Assembly (NCBI GenBank): GCA_012719125.1
Contig: JAAYAY010000149.1
Location: 1 to 50,369, forward strand
Source: Planctomycetaceae bacterium
GTDB taxonomy: Bacteria; Planctomycetota; Planctomycetia; Pirellulales; Thermoguttaceae
Reading direction: 5' to 3'
DNA length: 50,369 nucleotides
Shown: positions 24,202 through 30,670 of the stretch, piece by piece
Position numbering within the stretch: the first letter of the stretch is position 1
Layout of the letters: each line of letters begins with the position of its first letter
Position numbers and translations under genes: made by a program
The notes under the pieces: generated by a model
What the model saw: the letters and a program-made list of their open reading frames with translations, nothing else
The model's database searches: none
Told to the model about the DNA's origin: nothing

Positions 24202-25665
24202 TCACTTGGATTTTAGGATAACCGTGCGCGAGCCGGTCTCGGAGAAGACTTCGAGGGCAATCCCGTCGCTCAGAGAAGCGTTTTTCATGGCTTCCGCGAA
24301 ATCGGCCACGCCGGTAACCGCCTTGCTGTCGACTTCAACGATGAGCATCCCATCGGTCAGGCCTTCGCGTCCCGCCGGTCGGCTCTTGTCGACACTCATG
24401 ATCAGGGCGCCCTTCTTGCCTTCGAAGCCGAGTTGTTCGGCCATGTAATCGCTCAGATCCATGACGGTGAGCCCAAGCTTGTCGTCGCTGAAGAACTTGG
24501 GCGTGGGAGCCAGAACCCGTGCGGCTCTGCCGAAGTCCTCGGGCATGGCTTCGACGACCACCTGCAGGTCCAGCAGTTTTCCGCCACGCATCACCTTGAG
24601 TTTGTGTTCCGAGTCTGCTCCGGAACGTTCCACGATCTCCTGAAGGTCGGCAACTTGCTGCATGGCGTGCCCGTCAAAGGAGAGAACGACGTCGTCTTTG
24701 CGAAGTCCGCCGCGAGCGGCCGGAGAATCGTCGATCACCCCTTCGATCACGACGCCCTGATTCGGCGCGACCCCCAACTCCTCGCCGCGTGTGGGTGTGA
24801 CGGGGCCGATTCTGACGCCGAGATAAGCTCGGCGCACGCTGCCGCCCTCCGTCAGTTGCGGAATCACCCACTTGGCAAGATTGATAGGAATCGCGAAACC
24901 GATGCCCTGGTAGCCGCCACTGCGAGAGAAGATCGCCGTATTGATACCCACGACTTCGCCGGCCAGATTGACCAAGGGCCCGCCGGAATTGCCCGGATTG
25001 ATGGCCGCATCGGTTTGCAGGAATCGGGCACGTTCGACGGACCCCAGGGAACGTCCCTTGGCGCTGATGATTCCGGCGCTGACGGTCTGCTCCAACTCGA
25101 AAGGGTTACCGACAGCGATGACCCAGTCGCCGATATCGAGCTTGTCGGAGTCGCCCAGCTTGGCGATCGGCAGGGAGCCGTCGGATTCGAATCGGAGCAC
25201 GGCCAAGTCGGTCTGAGGGTCGGTCTTGATCTCGGTGACCGGGCGTCGGCGACCGTCGGACAAATCGATGGTCACTTCGTCGGCCCCTTCGACAACATGG
25301 TTGTTGGTGAGGACCAGTCCGTCGCCGATGACGACTCCCGATCCCATGCCAGGAAGCGGAACGTCGGGGCGCCCGCGGCGGGGAACATCGCCGAAGAGGT
25401 CTTCGAGCGGATTGCCGCCTAGTCCGCCCAGATTGCTTGAGCGAGTTGTGGTACGGACCGTGACGACGGTGGGAATGACGGATTTTGCCGCAGCACGGAA
25501 GGCACGCGAGAGACTGTTTGCCTGGGCGATCGCCTGCTGATCTTCCTCTGCCGGAGCCTGCCCGAGGCAGGGCCGGCTGCAGATCGCAGCGGCCAGCATC
25601 ACGGCGGTTATGCCTGGAATTGCCATCCAGCGTCTCGATATTGGCAGGACCCACTTCTTCATCAT
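24202..25665 (-). CDS. HtrA/DegP-family periplasmic serine protease
   Basis: The protein has 487 residues with a site GAGGTGA upstream. A signal peptide/anchor lies at ~12-35. The trypsin-like domain has the triad His123 (TNNHVV), Asp153 (TDLAVL) and Ser227 (GNSGGP). Two PDZ domains follow: ~295-385 (GVVIEGVIDDSPAARGGLRK) and ~395-485 (GALIMSVDKSRPAGREGLTD). It degrades or refolds damaged envelope proteins. In planctomycetes several paralogues occur. It is divergent from rnc across a 384-base region. Confidence 0.93.
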   Translation of the reverse strand: MMKKWVLPISRRWMAIPGITAVMLAAAICSRPCLGQAPAEEDQQAIAQANSLSRAFRAAAKSVIPTVVTVRTTTRSSNLGGLGGNPLEDLFGDVPRRGRPDVPLPGMGSGVVIGDGLVLTNNHVVEGADEVTIDLSDGRRRPVTEIKTDPQTDLAVLRFESDGSLPIAKLGDSDKLDIGDWVIAVGNPFELEQTVSAGIISAKGRSLGSVERARFLQTDAAINPGNSGGPLVNLAGEVVGINTAIFSRSGGYQGIGFAIPINLAKWVIPQLTEGGSVRRAYLGVRIGPVTPTRGEELGVAPNQGVVIEGVIDDSPAARGGLRKDDVVLSFDGHAMQQVADLQEIVERSGADSEHKLKVMRGGKLLDLQVVVEAMPEDFGRAARVLAPTPKFFSDDKLGLTVMDLSDYMAEQLGFEGKKGALIMSVDKSRPAGREGLTDGMLIVEVDSKAVTGVADFAEAMKNASLSDGIALEVFSETGSRTVILKSK

Positions 25666-25862
25666 TCACCTCTTCTGGAACGGGATCGCTGCAAGTCCAC
25701 CCAATCGGGGCTACAGGTCGATCCGATATGGCTTCTGACGGACGAGCGACAGGCTCGGATGTTCAGCGTTGTATGCAGAATTGTGGCGATGAAAGACACG
25801 CCAGGCAAGACCGAATCAACTCTACTCCCCGTTTGAGGGAAAGTGTGCTCCGGCCGCACGCG

Positions 25863-25891
25863 TTGACAAAAACCACATCCCCGGTTAGGTT
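25863..25891 (+). promoter_or_regulatory. Sigma-70-type promoter towards rnc
   Basis: TTGACA (25863-25868), a 17-base spacer and TAGGTT (25886-25891). A leader of about 150 bases would precede the rnc start. This lies in the 384-base gap between htrA and rnc, which shows no gene. Confidence 0.5.
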
Positions 25892-26049
25892 TAGAGTGAT
25901 TGTTACAGCAGACGATTGCCGGTTGAGCGACTCCAGCGACCTGGAGAGGATTCGGCGGTTGCCTGTCTCTGTGCCCCAAGGAACGGGCGAGGCCCGAAAC
26001 CGGTTTATTGTTTCCTGTATCTCGATGAAATCACTTGGGAATCGTGGCC

Positions 26050-26787
26050 ATGGCGGATAGTGCCAGAGCCGACGAATCGAACAATGTGCTCGATCAGATG
26101 GCGGCTTGTCAGGAACGTTTGGAGTATCGATTCAAGGATCAGGAACTCCTGCGAGCAGCCTTGACCCATGCTTCGGGGGCCGAGCATCGCCTGGCGTCGA
26201 ACGAGCGGTTGGAGTTTCTCGGGGACGCGATTCTGGGCGCCATCGTTTGCGAGTTGCTGTACCGCCAGTATCCGGATTATCTGGAAGGCGATCTGACGAA
26301 GATCAAGTCGGTGGTGGTCAGCCGTCAGACATGTGCGCGAATCAGCGCGGCGCTGGGGCTCGAGGAGGTTCTCATTCTCGGAAAAGGCATGACGACCCAC
26401 CCGTCAATTCCTTCGTCTTTGCTCGCCGACGTGTTTGAGTCGCTCATCGCGGCGGTTTACTTGGACGGCGGGAGTGAAGCGGCGCGGCAGTTTGTCGTTC
26501 GCCATATCGAGCCCGAGATTGAAGCGACCGTGGATGGCGCCACGGGAGGAAACTACAAATCGCTCTTGCAGCAGTTGGCTCAACGCGAACACGGCACGAC
26601 CCCCACGTATCAATTGCTGGACGAGAAGGGACCGGATCACAGCAAGTGCTTCAAGATCTGCGCTCAGGTGGGCAGAAGGCGTTATCAGGCAGCGTGGGGG
26701 CGCAATAAGAAAGAGGCTGAGCAGCGAGCCGCACGCAACGCGCTGAGTCAGTTGACCGAGGAGCCCCCGCCGTTCCCGGCGGACTGA
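26050..26787 (+). CDS. rnc: Ribonuclease III
   Basis: The 245-residue form starts at the ATG at 26050. An in-frame start at 26035 is possible. The RNase III signature NERLEFLGDAILG contains the catalytic Glu/Asp, the second acidic cluster is ADVFESLIAAVYLDGG, and a C-terminal double-stranded RNA-binding domain runs from ~165 (NYKSLLQQLAQRE, ending KKEAEQRAARNAL). It processes rRNA precursors and structured mRNAs in the cytoplasm as a homodimer. It lies 10 bases upstream of the PP-loop gene, so the two form an operon concerned with RNA maturation. Confidence 0.95.
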   Translation: MADSARADESNNVLDQMAACQERLEYRFKDQELLRAALTHASGAEHRLASNERLEFLGDAILGAIVCELLYRQYPDYLEGDLTKIKSVVVSRQTCARISAALGLEEVLILGKGMTTHPSIPSSLLADVFESLIAAVYLDGGSEAARQFVVRHIEPEIEATVDGATGGNYKSLLQQLAQREHGTTPTYQLLDEKGPDHSKCFKICAQVGRRRYQAAWGRNKKEAEQRAARNALSQLTEEPPPFPAD

Positions 26788-26797
26788 GCGATCTTCC

Positions 26798-27790
26798 ATG
26801 GAACGAAAAGCCGTTGCCCTGTTCTCGGGCGGTCTCGACAGCATGCTGGCGATTCGGATCCTTCAAGAGCAAGGGTTCGAGGTGGAAGCCCTGAATATCC
26901 GCACGACGTTCGACTGTTGCCGCGTGCCGGCGGCCCAGGCCACGTCGGACTTGGGAGTCCGAGTCACCGTGCTGAGCGTCGGAGACGACTACCTGGACAT
27001 TCTGCGGAATCCTCGCCACGGTTATGGAAAGGCTTTCAATCCGTGCGTCGACTGTCGCGGTTACATGGGCCGCATGGCCAGGCAGTTGATGGAGGAGATC
27101 GGAGCTTGCGTGGTGATTACGGGCGAACTGCTCGGCCAACGTCCGAACAGTCAGAAGCGTCCTCAGTTGGACATCGTGGCTCGCGAGGCCGGGCTGCAGG
27201 GGCGATTGCTTCGCCCGCTGTCGGCGAAGCTTCTTCCTCCAACGATTCCCGAGACGGAAGGACTCATCGATCGCGAGCGGCTTTACGACTTCACGGGTCG
27301 CAGCCGCAAGCCGCTGATCGAACTGGCCCAGCGTTTCGGTATCGCCGAGATCCCGGCGCCTTCTACAGGTTGCGCTCTGACGGAGAAGACCTTCGCGCCT
27401 CGCGTTCGGGATTTGTTGACCCGGCACCCCGGCGCCGATCGATGGGATTTTGAGTTGCTCAACGCGGGCCGGCACTTTCGATTCCGCGGGGGCATCAAGA
27501 TTGTCGTGGGCCGCAATGAGCAAGAGAACGCAACTCTCCAGGGCTTCTTTCGGGGGCGAGGAACTCGCGACGCCGCCTTGATCGAGCCGGAGAACTTCGT
27601 CGGTCCCGTCGGCCTGATCGTGGGCCGTGCCGATGAAGAATCGACCGCGTTGGCCGGCGCGTTGCTGATCCGTTACACGCGTCAATGCGATCCCTCGAAC
27701 GCGGTGATTCGCGTGTTCAGCGACGGGGAAGAACGGGTGTGCCAGGCTTGGCCCGGCGACACGGAGGCGGGCGTGGAACGGCTCTGCTAG
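26798..27790 (+). CDS. PP-loop tRNA-thiolation-like protein (ThiI/MnmA-like, with NFACT-type C-terminus)
   Basis: The protein has 330 residues and starts at the ATG at 26798. The N-terminal PP-loop motif SGGLDS (residues 10-15) marks an N-type ATP pyrophosphatase as in MnmA, ThiI and TtcA. Cysteines follow in NPCVDCRGYMGRMA and in STGCALTEKTF, suggesting persulfide or Fe-S chemistry. The C-terminal ~90 residues (RHFRFRGGIKIVVGRNEQEN, then ALIEPENFVGPVGLIVG) resemble the small NFACT-R-type domain often attached to this subfamily. I expect sulfuration or another adenylation-driven modification of tRNA. The exact position and substrate are not known. It is co-transcribed with rnc. Confidence 0.75.
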   Translation: MERKAVALFSGGLDSMLAIRILQEQGFEVEALNIRTTFDCCRVPAAQATSDLGVRVTVLSVGDDYLDILRNPRHGYGKAFNPCVDCRGYMGRMARQLMEEIGACVVITGELLGQRPNSQKRPQLDIVAREAGLQGRLLRPLSAKLLPPTIPETEGLIDRERLYDFTGRSRKPLIELAQRFGIAEIPAPSTGCALTEKTFAPRVRDLLTRHPGADRWDFELLNAGRHFRFRGGIKIVVGRNEQENATLQGFFRGRGTRDAALIEPENFVGPVGLIVGRADEESTALAGALLIRYTRQCDPSNAVIRVFSDGEERVCQAWPGDTEAGVERLC

Positions 27791-27810
27791 TCGCCTGTGG
27801 CCCAAGAAAA

Positions 27811-27845
27811 CAGAAACGCCCGACCGGAAGCGGCGGGCGTCCCTT
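27811..27845. terminator. Bidirectional terminator between the PP-loop gene and the histone-like gene
   Basis: Stem ACGCCCG/CGGGCGT (27816-27840). On the plus strand it is followed by CCCTTTCTC. On the minus strand it is followed by TTTCTGTTTTC, so it serves both convergent genes. Confidence 0.7.
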
Positions 27846-27910
27846 TCTCGTCGGAGCTAAGAAGGGCCCAAGAAGCCCCTTCGGGGCGAAGCCAAAGCTT
27901 CGCGTCGACC

Positions 27911-28063
27911 CTACTTCTTCTTGCGGGCGGTCTTCTTCTTGGCCGCCTTCTTGGCTGCCTTCTTCTTCGGGGCAGCTTTCTTCTTGGTTGCCTTCTTGAC
28001 GGCCTTCTTGGCTGCCTTCTTCTTCGGAGCAGCTTTCTTCTTAGTTGCCTTCTTCTTGGCCAC
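27911..28063 (-). CDS. Lys/Ala-rich histone H1-like protein, 50 aa
   Basis: The GTG start at 28063 is preceded by a perfect GGAGG at 7 bases. The 50 residues are almost only Lys, Ala, Thr and Pro, built on a repeated AAPKKKAAKKA unit and ending KKKTARKKK. This composition matches the C-terminal tail of histone H1 and the Hc1/Hc2-type nucleoid proteins, so DNA compaction is the likely role. The gene is preceded by an 1.9-kb ORF-poor region. Two further small hairpins (GCGAAGC-CAAA-GCTTCGC at 27886-27903, and GCCCC-TTC-GGGGC) lie between its stop and the terminator. Confidence 0.75.
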   Translation of the reverse strand: MAKKKATKKKAAPKKKAAKKAVKKATKKKAAPKKKAAKKAAKKKTARKKK

Positions 28064-28261
28064 CTTACGTCCTCCTAACTAGATTACGGGCGAGCTCCTT
28101 GCCGAGCGTCGGGCTGGGGTCCGATAGCCGGCAGATCGGTCGCCGCAGAAACAAGACAACGAGTCTCTATACCTCCCATCGCAACAACCATCTTGCGTCA
28201 CGATGAGTCGAGGTCTCGGTAAGCCGGAAGCGGAAGAGCGAATCTGAATCGTTGTTGTCCG

Positions 28262-28501
28262 TTAACAAATGCTTCCGGTTCGTTTGAGTTTTTGAATGAA
28301 TCCTTCTTCGCTAAGAACTCTCCCAGTGATGTGAAGCTGTCTTTCAGTTCCTACTTCATTCACTCGGTTGAATGCGATGATCGAAGGGCCAGCAGCGCTA
28401 GCACCTCGATTTGCAAATATCCTACCGTCTTTACTAAAACTTGCAAGCACAATTCTTGTCTCTCCGATCAAAAAGTCCTTGCGCACGCGATGCAGCAGCA
28501 T
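28262..28501 (-). CDS. Possible small protein or gene remnant in the low-GC region
   Basis: This 79-residue frame has mixed composition (KDFLIGETRIVLASFSKDGR, then RVNEVGTERQLHITGRVLSE) that reads more like protein than its neighbours. Its codon use is AT-rich (AGT, TTT, AAA, GTA, ACT), unlike the rest of the window. No clear ribosome-binding site or family. I include it as a weak candidate. It may be the tail of a longer gene that is frameshifted upstream. Confidence 0.2.
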   Translation of the reverse strand: MLLHRVRKDFLIGETRIVLASFSKDGRIFANRGASAAGPSIIAFNRVNEVGTERQLHITGRVLSEEGFIQKLKRTGSIC

Positions 28502-29167
28502 CTACCCGATGCGCGACGAGGACTTCAAAGACATCGACCGACGTCTCTTCGCCACTCGTTCGCGAAGTGTTTCGAATACGATGGCCGACCCGACCTTCGT
28601 GGTTGTTCGTCGGCAGTTTCTCTTGTTCCTCGCACATGAAGTGAAGTTATCATTCGTGCAGACCTCCCGAGACGAGCCGCCGGACTCTGCAAACTTGACG
28701 TCACCGATTGCGGCACGTCGTTCGACGTCGTCGTGTTCCCGGCATCTTCGAACGAGGATCCCGCGTGGTTTTCGCCGTGATGCAACGACTGCACCGGCCG
28801 TCTTTTCGTTGCCGCAACTCATTGAGAATTCAGAACTTAGTTGTGCACTATGCCGCATCTACGGAACGAAGCGAAACATGCAGGGAACGTCTCCCGAGAG
28901 CCTCGTAGCGCAGGTCGTTTGAGTGCGAATGTTCCTGGAGAGAGACGGCTGGAAGGTCGTTCTGCACGTAGCGGTCCGCCGAATGGCGAAACTGTTCTGA
29001 AGTTCCTCGCACAAACGCACATTGGTGTGTTATAACATGACATGAACATGCTATATACTCACGACAGGCAACGACGGCGCGCCGCCGTCCGGAACGCGCG
29101 TTGCCGTGCAACGTCGGCGCTATGGTTTGCACGGCATGCGAAGACGCTTCTCTCAGGGAATAATCGC

Positions 29168-29194
29168 CGGAAAAATTTTCCGAAAATTTTTTCC
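29168..29194. repeat. A/T-rich nested palindrome
   Basis: CGGAAAAATTTTCCG (29168-29182) is a perfect 15-base palindrome around a central A. It is followed by GAAAATTTTTTCCG, making the whole 27-base block close to self-complementary. In RNA it would form a strong A-U hairpin. As DNA it could be bent or a protein-binding site. Confidence 0.5.
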
Positions 29195-29764
29195 GACAAG
29201 TCTTCCGATACACCTGTCAGATGCGTCTTTTGCTGTCTTGGGATAACGCACACGAACAAGCGTGACATCCTTCGACATCGCATCGATGTGTCCTGTGACG
29301 GCAAACTCGAGTACTGCGCAGCCCCCGTTGTGGAACGTCGAAGCCGACGTGGAAGATCGTTCTTGTCGTCGTTGTGACATCGCGACGAGACGGCGAACAA
29401 CCTCTTCTGGCGAGAATCGCCACATGGCATGTTTGACCGACGGCAGTGAAACAGGCAGACCACAAGCCCAGCAGTAAAAGCTGTTGACATGAAGAGCCAC
29501 CGCGCTCTGCGCCGAGCACCGTTTGAATCACGACGAGGCCTGAACGTCCGAGTTCATTGCGCCGAACAGGGTCCCGGCGGCTCGGTGAGTGCGTTTGGGA
29601 TCAATGGGCAACTGGCTGCTTGTGTGGAGATCTTCTTACCGCCCACTCCAGAAAACTCGCGAATCCGAGCGGCTACCCCGAGGTTTTCGTATCGCTTTCG
29701 GTATTCCGGGTCTGACTGCTCCGAATGGGGGAGTCAGATACGCCCGGTTGGAGTGCTCAGGGGT

Positions 29765-29793
29765 TTGCGTTGAGGCCGAGGGCCGGTTATTAT
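29765..29793 (+). promoter_or_regulatory. Sigma-70-type promoter for the SufR-like/cytochrome operon
   Basis: TTGCGT (29765-29770), a 17-base spacer and TATTAT (29788-29793), followed by an AT-rich stretch. A leader of ~165 bases would precede the start at 29963. Confidence 0.45.
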
Positions 29794-29962
29794 CAGTATT
29801 TGCTGTTAAATTAAGCCGAGCCAGTGGGGAGACGGAGGGCGCAACGGCAATTGGCAGGCGAGCAAGATACCGCTGTAGAGTGGGCATTGAATTGATAGAT
29901 CTGCCACATGCAACAAGCACATTCCGTCTTGCGGCATCCCAGCAGTGAATGAGAAAGGCACC

Positions 29963-30631
29963 ATGTCGGAATCGGCAAGGTTTGACCGGGCAAGCATCAG
30001 CGGGGCAGGAATGCGTATCGTGCGTCTCCTCGTGGGAGCGCCGCCGCAGACGGTTGCCGACTTGATCGAGGCAACGGGGGTCACGCGAACGGCGGTGACG
30101 GAGCAACTCAACGAGTTGGTCGGGGCCGGTTACCTGGAAAAGACGACCGAACGTTTGGAAGGGCGTGGCCGGCCGCGTCACCTCTACGCGGCGACGAACG
30201 CTGCCTTGATGCTTCTGTTTGCCAGCAACCAGAGTTTGCTGGTCCCGGCAGTCTGGCGTGCCGTGAACAAGATTTGCGATCGCGCGACAATGGATCGGAT
30301 CATTGCCGACGTAAGCCGCACGTTGGCGCAACACTATCGTGCGCGGATCACGGCCAAGCGTCCGGAATCGCGGTTGAAGCAACTCATGGATCTGCTGCGA
30401 GCTGAGGGAGTCCTGCTTCACGTCGAGGAGACCAAGGACGGCGGCCTGGTCGTGCACAAACGGAGTTGTCCGTTCATCAGCATGTACGAAGAGACGGGCT
30501 CCATTTGCTGCGTCGATCTTCGGATGATGAAGGAGGTCGTGGGAGCCGACGTCGTGAAGACGGCCTGCCGGCATCGCGGGGCTCCGTGTTGTTCCTTCGC
30601 CATCGCATCGACCAATGGCCGAGGTTCCTGA
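29963..30631 (+). CDS. SufR-like winged-helix regulator with C-terminal cysteine cluster
   Basis: The 222-residue form starts at the ATG at 29963, preceded by GAAAGG. A start 18 bases earlier lacks a site. The N-terminal ArsR/DeoR-type winged helix spans ~12-78 (TVADLIEATGVTRTAVTEQL, with wing GRGRPRHLY). The C-terminal part holds Cys169, 182, 183, 202, 209 and 210 in the order CPF...CC...C...CC, the layout of the SufR family, where Cys ligands carry an Fe-S cluster. The stop is 39 bases from the start of the octaheme cytochrome gene, so it probably senses iron, redox state or oxygen and controls that operon. Confidence 0.82.
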   Translation: MSESARFDRASISGAGMRIVRLLVGAPPQTVADLIEATGVTRTAVTEQLNELVGAGYLEKTTERLEGRGRPRHLYAATNAALMLLFASNQSLLVPAVWRAVNKICDRATMDRIIADVSRTLAQHYRARITAKRPESRLKQLMDLLRAEGVLLHVEETKDGGLVVHKRSCPFISMYEETGSICCVDLRMMKEVVGADVVKTACRHRGAPCCSFAIASTNGRGS

Positions 30632-30670
30632 ACCTTTCTCCGTCCGTTGCCTGGCTGCCCGTTACCGACC

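Larger units (their letters stand above)
28064..29962. other. 1.9-kb ORF-poor, lower-GC region
   Basis: No convincing gene. Bases 28261-28440 contain 79 G/C of 180 (44%), well below the surrounding genes. Many short overlapping frames on both strands have no recognisable domains. The best candidates are the minus-strand frames 28262-28501 and 29153-29500. Near-palindromic A/T tracts lie at 29168-29194, and TATA-like strings (GTTATAAC, CTATATAC) at 29029-29060. It could be a horizontally acquired and decayed segment, a long leader of the histone-like gene, or a structured non-coding RNA. Confidence 0.5.

Noticed and set aside
28368-28922. 184-codon plus-strand frame in the low-GC region
   Set aside because: No family, no ribosome-binding site, and a competing minus-strand frame of equal quality. 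Too weak to list as a gene.
29153-29500. 115-codon minus-strand frame with a CWACG motif
   Set aside because: It starts with GTG and no Shine-Dalgarno sequence, and the end runs into the A/T palindrome. Possible, but unsupported.
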